The notes beneath the pieces are model-generated. The model was not told where the DNA came from. It was given only the letters and a program-made list of their open reading frames with translations, and ran no database searches. This document shows positions 25,396-34,147 of a stretch of 44,043 bases of DNA, piece by piece. The stretch is from assembly GCA_039819565.1 (NCBI GenBank), contig JBCBRU010000006.1, forward strand, positions 1 through 44,043, written 5' to 3'. The stretch is from JAHQVK01 sp039819565. Its GTDB lineage: Bacteria > Myxococcota > Kuafuiibacteriia > Kuafuiibacteriales > Kuafuiibacteriaceae. The stretch's first letter is position 1, and every line of letters begins with the position of its first letter. A program made the translations under genes and the position numbers.

Positions 25396-26458
25396 CAGCT
25401 CATCGGCGAGGAGTGCCGACCGCTCATCTTCTTCCGACCGAACCTCGGCCGCACGGGACTGCTCGTGCTCCCGGGAAACGGCGCGGGATCTCAAGGACGC
25501 CATGGACGCGGTGAGCCCCACGGATCTGGCGCAAGAGGCGTCGCGGGTGGCGGCCAACGACGAGGTCGTCGACGCCTTCGACGAAAACGCCCCCCGCAGC
25601 CACACCGTCGCTCCCGGCGACACCCTGAGCCACATCGCCCGAGACCACGGCGTGTCGCTGCAGTCCGTGATCGATGCCAACCCTCAGATCGCGAACCCGG
25701 ATCGCATCTATCCGGGAGATCAGGTCACCGTCCCCTCGGGTCCGGGCACCGCGGCGGCGGCCGGAAGCCACGCGGGCTGGGCCCCCGCCCCCGTGGACGG
25801 GGTGCTCGCCCGAGGCATGGCCGGCGTCCCCGTCGAGGACATGCAGCGTCGGCTTCAGGAGCTCGGCTACGCGACCGGTCCCGTGGACGGGAAGTTTGGT
25901 CCCCTCACCCAGGGGGCCCTCCGTCAGTTCCAGATGCAGAACGACCTCAACTCCACGGGCCGCCTCGACGCCGACACGCGGGCTCGCCTCGAGTCGACCG
26001 AGGCCCAGCGCTACGAGCCGAGCCAAGGCCCGGTGCCCGAGCTGGGGGTCTACCCGCCCGGCTCGGCGGAGCAGATCGCCCTCTTCGAAGAGGCGGCGCG
26101 GCGCATTGGGGTACCCGAGTCTTGGGCGCGCGACCCCGGCCTCATCAACATCCTCCGCCGAGAGTCCGGCGGCCGGGTCGGCGTGCCCAACTACACCTAC
26201 GGGGCCCGCGCTCGAGATCCCTCCCAGTGGGGGAGCGTCCACGCCGAACTCCAAAACGGGCGCATTACGGCTCGCTCCTCCGCGACCGGCCTGGGCCAGC
26301 TCCTGCTGTCCAACGTCGAGCGCCACTACCCCAGCGGTCGCGCCGGCATCGGCAACCCCGTGGAAGAGGCGGCCGGCATGCTGAGCTATATCCGAGAGCG
26401 CTACGGCCACCCCGCCACCGCGTGGGCCCGCTACAACACGGTGCACGAAGGCTACTGA
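25382..26458 (+). CDS. LysM / peptidoglycan-binding / lytic transglycosylase-like protein
   Basis: A 358-aa peptidoglycan-directed protein. Residues 74-118 are a LysM domain (HTVAPGDTLSHIARDHG...NPDRIYPGDQVTVP, in parts), 150-205 a PG_binding_1 domain (MQRRLQELGYATGPVDGKFG), and 230-358 resemble a transglycosylase (SLT) domain with RESGG (candidate catalytic Glu261) and ATGLGQLLL at 301-309. The first 50 residues are Ser/Arg-rich with no signal peptide. An enzyme acting on the cell wall without its own signal suggests delivery by another route (phage-like particle, contractile injection or secretion system). ATG 25382 has AAGGAGG 6 nt upstream. Confidence 0.85.
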   Translation: MAIDSSSSARSADRSSSSDRTSAARDCSCSRETARDLKDAMDAVSPTDLAQEASRVAANDEVVDAFDENAPRSHTVAPGDTLSHIARDHGVSLQSVIDANPQIANPDRIYPGDQVTVPSGPGTAAAAGSHAGWAPAPVDGVLARGMAGVPVEDMQRRLQELGYATGPVDGKFGPLTQGALRQFQMQNDLNSTGRLDADTRARLESTEAQRYEPSQGPVPELGVYPPGSAEQIALFEEAARRIGVPESWARDPGLINILRRESGGRVGVPNYTYGARARDPSQWGSVHAELQNGRITARSSATGLGQLLLSNVERHYPSGRAGIGNPVEEAAGMLSYIRERYGHPATAWARYNTVHEGY

Positions 26459-26463
26459 GGCCG

Positions 26464-26479
26464 CCGCCCGTCGGGGCGG
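26464..26479. terminator. GC-rich hairpin between convergent genes
   Basis: CCGCCC-GTCG-GGGCGG is a perfect 6-bp stem 5 bp past the transglycosylase stop and 21 bp past the end of the opposite LuxR gene. It could block transcription in both directions, but no T-run follows on either strand. Confidence 0.35.
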
Positions 26480-26500
26480 GAGGCCGCTCGTCGGGACGGA

Positions 26501-27247
26501 TTAGAGCCAAGGCTGGCAGCGCCGGACGAGTTCGGCCTGGTTGGCCGCGCCGGTCTTCCGGCGGGCGCTCCGGAGCTGAAACTCGACGGTTCGAACCGAC
26601 TTTCCGAGCTCCCCAGCGATGGCCTTGTAGCTACGCCCCTGCGCCGCGAGACGTATCGCGTCGAGCTCTGCCGCAGAGGGCTTGTCTCCGCTCCGCGGCG
26701 CCGCAAGTTCGCGTGAGAGGGCCAGGATCGGTCCCAGGAAAGTGTGTACGAAGCGGCCGAGGGTGGCCCGATCGCCGGTGGACCACACCCGGCCCGCCTC
26801 CATGTCGTCGGCGCAGACGATCGCGTACACCCCGTCCGGGCCGCGCAGGCTCTGGGCCAGCATGGCCCGGGCCCCGGTCGACAGGAACGCCGCCTTGAGG
26901 CTGCCGAGGCTCTCGTTGTCGGCCACGTCGTCGAAGGCGACGGGGTTGGCGCGGCGCCACACCCGTTGAAACACTTCGTGGCGATTGGGCAACCTGGTGC
27001 CCACCAGCGAAGGCCACTCTCCTCCTCGGCACACCTGCCCATGGGCGATGAGCTCCTGGTCCTGAGGCTGGCCGAAGGAGATATCGATTCGCCCCACCTG
27101 CAGGGCCTCGGCGAGATAGCCGAGGCCCACGTCGATGACGCGGTCCACGCGATCCAGCTCGAAGAGCATGTGAGCTGCCGCATTCAGGGTCGCGGGGGGC
27201 ACGGCGGACACTTGGGCGTCGAGGAAGCGCGCCCGCAGCTGCTTCAT
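26501..27247 (-). CDS. LuxR-family transcription regulator with GAF-like sensor part
   Basis: A 248-aa regulator. The N-terminal two thirds look like a GAF-type sensor domain (LFELDRVDRVIDVGLGYLAEALQVGRIDI); the ligand is unknown. The C-terminal helix-turn-helix is of LuxR type: AIRLAAQGRSYKAIAGELGKSVRTVEFQLRSARRKTG in parts, here with EFQLRSA where typical LuxR proteins have HH..IYRKLG. ATG 27247 is chosen over the upstream GTG 27268 because GAGG lies 8 nt ahead of it. It lies downstream of the flippase gene in the same direction, with a gap of about 70 bp. Confidence 0.8.
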   Translation of the reverse strand: MKQLRARFLDAQVSAVPPATLNAAAHMLFELDRVDRVIDVGLGYLAEALQVGRIDISFGQPQDQELIAHGQVCRGGEWPSLVGTRLPNRHEVFQRVWRRANPVAFDDVADNESLGSLKAAFLSTGARAMLAQSLRGPDGVYAIVCADDMEAGRVWSTGDRATLGRFVHTFLGPILALSRELAAPRSGDKPSAAELDAIRLAAQGRSYKAIAGELGKSVRTVEFQLRSARRKTGAANQAELVRRCQPWL

Positions 27248-27316
27248 GTCCAAATCCTCGAGCCCCACGTCTTGAGAGCTAAGACAAGCCTGGGGAGCCC
27301 GTCAAATGTCGGCGCT

Positions 27317-28792
27317 TTAGGCTTCCACGGGGATGACCGCGTGGCGGGCCGACTCGATATTTCTGCGAAGATAGAAAAAGAGCCCCGCCGTGAAGGGGAC
27401 CCCTACGATGACGGAAAGGACGATGGATATCGGCATCGCCGAGATGCCGGTGGCGGCGGAGATGGCTCGAGGCCCCAATATCCCCAGCGCGAGAAGAGGA
27501 ATCGCAATCAGCGTGTACATCAGGTCGGGACGCCAGGCGTTGAAGCCGTGACGATACAGCGCGATGTGCACCCAGACGTGTGCGCACAACGACGCGAAGC
27601 CCATGGCGAGGATGAAGCCGATCAGGCCGAAGTATTGGTGGGCGAGGTTGCCTACGGCCACCGCCACCACGAGCCGAACCAGGTTGGCGATAGCCATGCT
27701 CCGGTTGTCGTTGACCGCCATCAGGGCCCGCACCCAACTATCCGTGAGGAATACGAACCACACGAAGCCGATCTGGTACTGAAGCATCCATCCCGCATCA
27801 TCGAAGCGCGAGCGGTAGAGATAGTAGAAGAACGCCGGCCCGAGATAGGTGAGGCCGGTGATCGCCCACAGCGCGATGGGTAGCACCACTCTCTGGCTTC
27901 GCTGAAAGGTGCGGTGCATGACCTCCGGAGAGCCAGTGCGGCTCGCCTCCGAGAGGGCCGGGAAGATCACGGTCTGGCTCACTTGAAAGCCGATGGTGTT
28001 CAGCATGCTCGTGAGCATGAGAGCCATGTTGTACAGACCGAGGGTGCCGATGGTCTCCAGCTTGCCGAGCGCGAAGACGTCGTAGCGCAGGCTGAAAAAG
28101 GTAATGAAGGTGCTGACGAAGATCCATCGACCATAGTTCACGATGCGGACGATGGAGGGCCGGTCCCAGGCGAAGCCGTCCTTCGGCCCGTCCAGCAGCA
28201 CGTGGGTGAGAGCCATGCGCATGAAGGCGTAGGCGAAGGCACCAAAAGCCAGGGCCCACACCGACCGATACAGATAGGCGAGAACCGCCACCATGATCGT
28301 GGCGGAGAGCTGGGCGCCGATCTCGAGGAGCGCGAGCTCCCGCATACTTCTCACCCGGCGCTTGTTCCAGGCGAACTTCATGGAGATGAAGCCCGCGAAC
28401 AGGCACTGAAGGGACACCACCGGGATGAGAGAGAGATAGCGACCGTCCGTGTAGAACCAGGCGGTCGGATAGGTGAGCAACAAGGCGGTGCCGTAGAGCA
28501 TCAGCCCCCGCACCACCTGCAGACTGTAGGCGGTGCGAAGGAAGATCGGCTTATCTCCCTCTTTGTCGTAGATGACCCCCTGCTCGATACCGACGTCGGA
28601 GACCATGATGAGGCCGGTATTGATGGTGATGACGATGGCCATGAGACCGTAGGCGTCGGCGTCCAGGAAGCGAGCCGACACCAGGTTTCCGACCAGACGC
28701 AGCACGTTGACGGCGACCTGAGCGACCACCGTCCAGGCCGCGCCCTTCGCGGCGCGCTGGCCGAGCGAGGGGGCGTCGAGCTCCGAGGACAC
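27317..28792 (-). CDS. Polysaccharide/lipopolysaccharide flippase (MATE/PST-like)
   Basis: A 491-aa inner-membrane protein with about 14 membrane helices that would move lipid-linked oligosaccharides or similar carriers across the inner membrane. The N-terminal stretch WTVVAQVAVNVLRLVGNLVSARFLDADAYGLMAI matches the WzxC/PST family in its ARFL...YGL signature (given in part). It starts at GTG 28792 with a weak ribosome binding site. No glycosyltransferase genes are adjacent, so its substrate is unknown. Confidence 0.85.
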   Translation of the reverse strand: MSSELDAPSLGQRAAKGAAWTVVAQVAVNVLRLVGNLVSARFLDADAYGLMAIVITINTGLIMVSDVGIEQGVIYDKEGDKPIFLRTAYSLQVVRGLMLYGTALLLTYPTAWFYTDGRYLSLIPVVSLQCLFAGFISMKFAWNKRRVRSMRELALLEIGAQLSATIMVAVLAYLYRSVWALAFGAFAYAFMRMALTHVLLDGPKDGFAWDRPSIVRIVNYGRWIFVSTFITFFSLRYDVFALGKLETIGTLGLYNMALMLTSMLNTIGFQVSQTVIFPALSEASRTGSPEVMHRTFQRSQRVVLPIALWAITGLTYLGPAFFYYLYRSRFDDAGWMLQYQIGFVWFVFLTDSWVRALMAVNDNRSMAIANLVRLVVAVAVGNLAHQYFGLIGFILAMGFASLCAHVWVHIALYRHGFNAWRPDLMYTLIAIPLLALGILGPRAISAATGISAMPISIVLSVIVGVPFTAGLFFYLRRNIESARHAVIPVEA

Positions 28793-28926
28793 GCGGAGTC
28801 ACTACGCGAGTTGTCGAAAGGACACCACCCCCGACAGGCCGCCCCACCCGCGGTCGTACGCCCTGTACGATCTCTTGCGTTTCGTGCACGCTGCCTCGTG
28901 GTCCACGTCGACCCGTACTCGCCGAC

Positions 28927-28973
28927 CTTGCCTCCCTCCAGCCTCCGCTTTGGCGAGGGATGGGGTAGGCAAG
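28927..28973. promoter_or_regulatory. Large imperfect stem-loop in gap 28793-29085
   Basis: CTTGCCT (28927-28933) pairs with AGGCAAG (28967-28973), and the inner CCCTC (28934-28938) with GAGGG (28955-28959), with an asymmetric bulge. It lies 135 bp upstream of the flippase start (minus) and about 110 bp before the glycosylase (plus). It may be an mRNA leader structure or an intergenic repeat. The rest of this 293-bp gap shows no gene. Confidence 0.4.
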
Positions 28974-29085
28974 TTAAACTTCACCCACCGCGACCTCGTC
29001 AGGCCTCCTTCCGGACGCTCGCTCCCAGCCTGGGATGAGCCCCGGAGGCGTGGGCAGAGCCGACGAGCTGTCGTAGGCTGCTCGA

Positions 29086-30027
29086 GTGCGGCCCTTCGAT
29101 TGGTCTTCGCCCGTCGTGCTCGCCGGGGACGGCCTCGGCGACCGACCTCAGGTGCTCGGACGGGTCCCCCCCGGCGGATTGGACTTCGCCCAGACCTTCG
29201 GCCCCCTCCACCCGGGACAGGGGGATCCGTGTGTGTACCGAGGGCCGCGAGACTTCTGGCGGGCTTCCTGGACGCCGGAGGGCGCCGGCACCCTTCACCT
29301 CTTCGTACGGGGCGATCGGGTGGGGGCCCGAGCCTTCGGTCCCGGGGCCCTCTGGCTCCTCGACCGGGCTCGGGGCGCGGCCAGCCTCCTCGACCGACCC
29401 GAGCGCTTTGCGCCCCGAGAGCCGAGGTTTCTTCGCCTCCGCGGCGGGGTTCGAGGCCTGCGCCTGGGGCGGACCGCGAGCGTGCTCGACACGCTCCTTC
29501 CCACCATCCTCGGCCAGCGGGTGAAGGTCGTCGAGGCCCGGCGGAGCTGGATCCGCCTCGTGCGGGCCTTCGACGCTCGCGCTCCGGGCCCGGCCCCCCT
29601 GTGGATGCCTCCCGAGCCCCGCCGAGTCCTGCGCACCCCGTCCTGGATGTTTGCCGCCCACGGCGTGGATCGCACGCGAGCCGGGACCTTCGTCGCCGTG
29701 TGCCGACACGCGGCGCGCCTGCTCTCTGTCGACGGCCGGGAGCTCGTCGACCTTCTGCGTCGAATCCGCGGCATCGGACCGTGGACTTTGGCCCACGTGC
29801 GCCTGAGTCATCTCGGAGATCCGGACGCGGTGGTCGTGGGCGACTACAACCTTCCTCACGCGGTGGGGCGCTTTTTCACCGGCGCGCCCCGCAGCTCCGA
29901 CGAGGAGATGCTCCGGCACCTCGAACCCTACGCGGGCCAGCGCGCCCGCGCGGTGCGGTGGATCAAGGCGTCCGGAGTCAAGCGCGTGCGCTTCGGGCCT
30001 CGGACCCCCCTGCGCCTCGCGCCCTAG
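29086..30027 (+). CDS. DNA-3-methyladenine glycosylase II-like (HhH-GPD)
   Basis: Base-excision repair enzyme that removes alkylated bases such as 3-methyladenine. The 313-aa protein has a helix-hairpin-helix motif at about 226-236 (LRRIRGIGPWT), followed by DAVVVGDYNLP with Asp253 as the catalytic residue by comparison with AlkA. The N-terminal part is long and not clearly like AlkA. No ada or alkB gene is nearby. The start is GTG 29086 with no strong ribosome binding site. Confidence 0.85.
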   Translation: MRPFDWSSPVVLAGDGLGDRPQVLGRVPPGGLDFAQTFGPLHPGQGDPCVYRGPRDFWRASWTPEGAGTLHLFVRGDRVGARAFGPGALWLLDRARGAASLLDRPERFAPREPRFLRLRGGVRGLRLGRTASVLDTLLPTILGQRVKVVEARRSWIRLVRAFDARAPGPAPLWMPPEPRRVLRTPSWMFAAHGVDRTRAGTFVAVCRHAARLLSVDGRELVDLLRRIRGIGPWTLAHVRLSHLGDPDAVVVGDYNLPHAVGRFFTGAPRSSDEEMLRHLEPYAGQRARAVRWIKASGVKRVRFGPRTPLRLAP

Positions 30028-30109
30028 CGAGCTAGCCCCGGGGGGACTGACGGCGAACCGCGGAACGCGTATCGTCTCTTCCCGCAGACACACACGCGGG
30101 GACACCATC

Positions 30110-30523
30110 ATGACCTACGAAGTGATCGCCGCCCTCCCTTCTATCGATGACTACTGCCGGCTCCGAGAGGTCTCGGGTTTGAGCCCTCGGGCCCGGGCCG
30201 CCGCGGAGCGGGGTCTCCCTCGCTCGCTGTTCTCCGTGGTGATTCGCTCCGGCCCCCACACGGTGGGGATGGGGCGGGTCGTCGGGGACGGAGGCTGCAA
30301 TTTCGAGGTGGTCGACATCGCCGTCGACCCCGATCACCAAGGCCGGGGGCTCGGGCGCATGCTCATGGACCGCATCGCGGAGTACCTGCGGGAAGAGGTC
30401 CCCGATTCGGGGTTCGTCAGCCTCCTCGCCGACGGCGAATCCCACCACCTTTACGCCAAGTACGGCTTCGAGTTCACGGCCTGCCGGGGCATGAGCCTCT
30501 CCGAAGGCTGCGGGTGCGGCTGA
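30110..30523 (+). CDS. GNAT-family N-acetyltransferase
   Basis: A 137-aa acetyl-CoA-dependent acetyltransferase. The acetyl-CoA-binding motif is QGRGLGRMLMDRIAEYL (about 82-98), with VVDIAVDPDH upstream and LYAKYGFEFT near the C-terminus, all typical of small GNAT proteins. The substrate is unknown. It follows the glycosylase gene by 82 bp on the same strand and is followed by the DUF962 gene. Confidence 0.9.
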   Translation: MTYEVIAALPSIDDYCRLREVSGLSPRARAAAERGLPRSLFSVVIRSGPHTVGMGRVVGDGGCNFEVVDIAVDPDHQGRGLGRMLMDRIAEYLREEVPDSGFVSLLADGESHHLYAKYGFEFTACRGMSLSEGCGCG

Positions 30524-30567
30524 GCCAGGGATAGGACCAGACGCAGGTTTGGCGCTAGAGTGGCCGC

Positions 30568-30921
30568 ATGGCCACGCCAGAGTTCGCCTCCTTCGAAGAG
30601 TTCTTTCCCTACTACCTGGCCGAGCACGCGGATCCCGTGTCTCGGAAGCTCCATTACTTCGGAACCACCGCGGGCACCACGGTCCTTCTCTACGCCCTGT
30701 TCACGCAGAGCTGGGGGCTGATCCTGCTCTACCCGATCATCGGCTACGGCTGCGCCTGGCTTGGGCACTTCGTCTTCGAGAAGAACAAGCCCGCGACCTT
30801 CACCTATCCGGGTTGGTCTCTCATGGGAGACTATCGAATGCTGTACCTCGCCGCGACGGGGCAGCTTGAAGGCCCACTTGCGGAGGGCATCGCTCGCTTC
30901 GGCCGGCCCGCCTCGCGCTGA
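30568..30921 (+). CDS. DUF962/Mpo1-like membrane protein
   Basis: A 117-aa protein with the Mpo1/DUF962 layout: YYLAEHADPVSRKLHYFGT at 15-33, two hydrophobic stretches (TVLLYALF, LILLYPIIGYGCAWLGHF), then FEKNKPATF and YPGWSLMGDYRML. The yeast relative Mpo1 is a dioxygenase in long-chain 2-hydroxy fatty acid breakdown; the activity of this bacterial member is inferred only by family. It starts at ATG 30568. It ends 19 bp before the ECF gene. Confidence 0.9.
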   Translation: MATPEFASFEEFFPYYLAEHADPVSRKLHYFGTTAGTTVLLYALFTQSWGLILLYPIIGYGCAWLGHFVFEKNKPATFTYPGWSLMGDYRMLYLAATGQLEGPLAEGIARFGRPASR

Positions 30922-30940
30922 GCACGGTATCGTCCGGGGT

Positions 30941-31540
30941 ATGGAGGAGGTCGAGACGCAGGTCCGTTCGAGCCTCGAAGCCGGCGATCCACGAACAGCG
31001 ATGACCATCGCGATCTCCGCCTACGGTCCGGAGCTCTTGGGCTTCCTGAAGGCCCTCCACCGAAGGCCCATCGACGCTCAGGAGGTGTTCGGCGAAGCGT
31101 GCATGGACATGTGGAGGGGCATCGGCGGCTTCGACGGTCGCTCTACCTTTCGCGCCTGGGCCTACGCCATTACGCGCAACGCCCACCACCGATACTTGGG
31201 GCGCTACCTGCGCCGGGCTCGACAACACACCGGCTCGAGCGCCCTCGCGGCGCTCCCGGCCCGCGTCCGCACCGAGACCGCTCCCTGGCGAAAGACGGAG
31301 AACAAGGACCGACTGGAGCGCCTGCGCCAAACCCTGGAGCCGGACGAGCAGATGCTCCTCGTGTTGCGGCTGGACCGGGGAATGAGCTGGAGCGAGATCG
31401 GCGAGGTTCTGGGCGGCGGGGCCGCCGAGCCCGCCCTCCAAAGCCGACGGGCCGCCACGGCACGCAAGCGATTTGAGCGCCTTAGGGCGAGGCTGAAGCA
31501 ACTCGCATTGCAAGAAGGCCTCATTTCCTCCCGGGACTGA
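30941..31540 (+). CDS. ECF-type RNA polymerase sigma factor
   Basis: A 199-aa sigma-70-family factor of the ECF class. Region 2 includes EVFGEACMDMWRGIGGFDGRSTFRAWAYAITRN (in parts), and region 4 includes LEPDEQMLLVLRLDRGMSWSEIGEVLG, a helix-turn-helix. ATG 30941 is chosen because the region 2 fold follows at once and nothing upstream matches. The stop is 3 nt before the Ser/Thr kinase ATG, so the kinase or its phosphorylation may control this factor, as seen for some ECF-kinase pairs. No anti-sigma factor gene is adjacent. Confidence 0.9.
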   Translation: MEEVETQVRSSLEAGDPRTAMTIAISAYGPELLGFLKALHRRPIDAQEVFGEACMDMWRGIGGFDGRSTFRAWAYAITRNAHHRYLGRYLRRARQHTGSSALAALPARVRTETAPWRKTENKDRLERLRQTLEPDEQMLLVLRLDRGMSWSEIGEVLGGGAAEPALQSRRAATARKRFERLRARLKQLALQEGLISSRD

Positions 31541-31543
31541 GGC

Positions 31544-34147
31544 ATGACCGAGGATTTTGATGCGCTTCTCCGCGAGCTCGCGCGCGCTCCGAAGTCTGAA
31601 GGGACGCTGCCGATGCCGGGCAGCCAACTCGGCCCATATCGAATCGACGGCATCCTGGGCCAAGGCGGCATGGGCTGCGTGTACCGCGCCTTCGACACCA
31701 AGCTGCACCGGCCGGTCGCGCTCAAGGTGCTCTTGCCGGAGACCGAGAGACAGGGCGCGGCCATTTTGGCCGAAGCCCGTCTGGCCGCCGCGGTTCGCCA
31801 TCCTCACGTCGTCACCATCTACGAGGTCGGGGAACACGAGGAGGTCACGTTCCTCGCCATGGAGCTCTTGGAGGGGCCCACCCTCCGCGAGCGATTGGAG
31901 GCGGGGGCGCTCTCGCCCGCAGAGGCGCTCACCGTCGCTCGAGACGTGGCGTCGGCGATGGATGCCGCGCATCGGGCCTCGATCGTCCATCGCGATCTCA
32001 AACCCGAGAACGTGGGGCTCGACCGCCGAGGTCGAGCCCTCGTCCTCGACTTCGGCATCGCAACGGTGGGGGGAGGGCGTTCCCCGTTTCGGGGGGGCAC
32101 CCCCCGGTACATGGCCCCCGAGCTGGAGCAAGGGGCGGCGCCGAGCCCTCGCAGCGACGTCTACGCCTTCGGCGTCCTGCTCCGAGAGATGCTTCTCGGC
32201 CTCGACGCCTCCACCGATACCCCCATCCGCGATCCGAAGCTCGACGCGCTCATTCGCGGCTGCCTCGCGGAGCGACCTCGGGACCGCTTCCCCGACGGCG
32301 GGGCGCTCCTCGTCCAGCTCGGTCGAGTAGGCTCAGGCCCCCGGCCGCGACGCAGGGTCCTCGCGGGGCTGTGCGTAGCGGCAGCGGGAGCGCTGCTGAG
32401 CGGACTCGTCGCCATGGGCTCGGGCCCCCCTGAAGGCTCGCCTCCCCCGAGACTGATCCGCCTTACGCACAACTCACGCGCGGCCCCGGTGCTCCGCGCA
32501 TGGCTCGCTCCGACGGGTGCACGCCTCCTCTACGAGGAGCGGCGAGGGCTGTTCACGATGGACCTCCCGTCGGGCACCCCGCGGCGCTGGACCCGTGTCC
32601 GCAAAGGACGAGGCCTCGTCTGGCATCCCGAGAGCGACAGGCTCGTGCGCTTCGAAGAGAAGCAGGTATCCCTCCTCTTCCTCGACGGGAGCTCGGAGAC
32701 CGTCGGAGACGCCCCCGCCCTCGGCCAGACCTTCGCGGGTTACGTCGGCCTCTCCCCGGACGCGGCGTGGGTGTCCATGACCTCGACCTCGGGACTGAGC
32801 ATCCGGCCTCTCCGAGGCGAGTCCTGGCGGTGGCTAGCTCGACCGCCCAACCCTATCCTCCCGCTCTGGCCCCCGGTGTGGTCACCCGATGGTCGACGCC
32901 TGGCTTGGGCCTACGTGGATCTGACCCAGTCGGAGCGGGTGGCCAAGATCGCGGCCGTCGAGGTCGCCTCGGGCCGGAGGACGGCGATCGCGGAGGGCCC
33001 TCGTCTTTGGCTGGCCTCGGGCGTCGCTCCCGTGGCCTGGCGTAGCCCGGACCATCTCCTCTACGTGCGTTCGGCTCGGGTCCCGTCTGCGCCGTACGAC
33101 ACGATCGTCGAGGCCACCCTCTCGCCGGACCATCCCCCCGTCCATTCCGACCTCCTGGAGGTCTCCGAGGGTAAGGTCGGTAGCCTCACCACGTCCGCGG
33201 ACGGCAAGACGGCGGCGCTGGTGGTGTTCGACCACGCGCACACGGTCCTCCTCGGGCGCCTCGACGATGAAGGCGACGTCTCCGACCTCAATCCCTTCAC
33301 CTTCTCGGACCGGCACGAGCTGCCCTCCTCCTGGGACGCCGCATCGACGGGACTTTGGCTCGTCGCCCGCGACGAGACCGGCGCCCGCGTCGTCCACCAG
33401 AGCCTCGACGGCGTGGCGCAGCCGCTCCCGCTGAAGGGCGCCCTCAATACCTGGCCGGTACCGAGTTCTGCGGGAGACCTTCTCTATTTCGGGGTGAACG
33501 ACGGCCTTCGCCTCGAGCGCTACACCCCGGACGGAGAGCAGCGCACGCTGCGGCGGATGGAAGGATGGCAGCCTGCGAGCGAAAACATCGCTCCTCCGCG
33601 CATGGTGCAGCTCCGCTGCGCGCGGACTCGAGCCCTCTGCCTGTTGGCGCGGGCCTTCGGGGACGAGATACGCCTCGAGGCTTTCGAGCCTCAAACCGGT
33701 CGCGCGCTCTCGAAACCCTTCTCGCTTCCCAACTTGGGGGCGGTCCCACGTTTCGATCTCTCCAGCGATGGCGAACGCATCCTCGTCATCGGAGACATGG
33801 TCCGTCTGGAGCTTCGAGATCTATCGGGACGCCTTCACATGACCCGCCACGCCCCCGAGGATTGCTGGATCCAGTCTCCGGCATGGAGCGCCGACCGTTC
33901 GAGAGCGTACGTCACGGCGGGATGCACGCGGAACGACGAGGCTACCTACCGACTCCTGTCCTTCGACCTCAGAGAAGGCGGGGAGCTCACCCCGCGGGTT
34001 TTGGTGCAGCGGGATGACGGCTGGCTCCACCGCCCCCTACCGTCTCCGGACGGGAGATACATTGCCGTAGGGATGATGCTCTTTGCGGGCGACGCGTACT
34101 TGGTCGACCTGCCTACAGGCGACGCATCATCTCCACCACCTCGATAA
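31544..34147 (+). CDS. Membrane Ser/Thr protein kinase with putative extracytoplasmic beta-propeller
   Basis: An 867-aa receptor-like kinase. The N-terminal Pkn2-type domain has the Gly-rich loop GQGGMGCVYRAF (39-50), Lys61 (VALK), HRD (149-151, HRDLKPEN), DFG (169-171) and APE (191-193). A membrane helix covers about 272-290. The C-terminal 570 residues look like a TolB/WD40-type beta-propeller (repeated phrases LSPDAAWVSM, WSPDGRRLAW, LSSDGERILV, PSPDGRYIAV), which would lie outside the cytoplasm. The kinase is complete and probably active. It follows the ECF sigma factor by 3 nt. Its last 35 bp overlap the 3' end of the opposite Ere gene. Confidence 0.93.
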   Translation: MTEDFDALLRELARAPKSEGTLPMPGSQLGPYRIDGILGQGGMGCVYRAFDTKLHRPVALKVLLPETERQGAAILAEARLAAAVRHPHVVTIYEVGEHEEVTFLAMELLEGPTLRERLEAGALSPAEALTVARDVASAMDAAHRASIVHRDLKPENVGLDRRGRALVLDFGIATVGGGRSPFRGGTPRYMAPELEQGAAPSPRSDVYAFGVLLREMLLGLDASTDTPIRDPKLDALIRGCLAERPRDRFPDGGALLVQLGRVGSGPRPRRRVLAGLCVAAAGALLSGLVAMGSGPPEGSPPPRLIRLTHNSRAAPVLRAWLAPTGARLLYEERRGLFTMDLPSGTPRRWTRVRKGRGLVWHPESDRLVRFEEKQVSLLFLDGSSETVGDAPALGQTFAGYVGLSPDAAWVSMTSTSGLSIRPLRGESWRWLARPPNPILPLWPPVWSPDGRRLAWAYVDLTQSERVAKIAAVEVASGRRTAIAEGPRLWLASGVAPVAWRSPDHLLYVRSARVPSAPYDTIVEATLSPDHPPVHSDLLEVSEGKVGSLTTSADGKTAALVVFDHAHTVLLGRLDDEGDVSDLNPFTFSDRHELPSSWDAASTGLWLVARDETGARVVHQSLDGVAQPLPLKGALNTWPVPSSAGDLLYFGVNDGLRLERYTPDGEQRTLRRMEGWQPASENIAPPRMVQLRCARTRALCLLARAFGDEIRLEAFEPQTGRALSKPFSLPNLGAVPRFDLSSDGERILVIGDMVRLELRDLSGRLHMTRHAPEDCWIQSPAWSADRSRAYVTAGCTRNDEATYRLLSFDLREGGELTPRVLVQRDDGWLHRPLPSPDGRYIAVGMMLFAGDAYLVDLPTGDASSPPPR

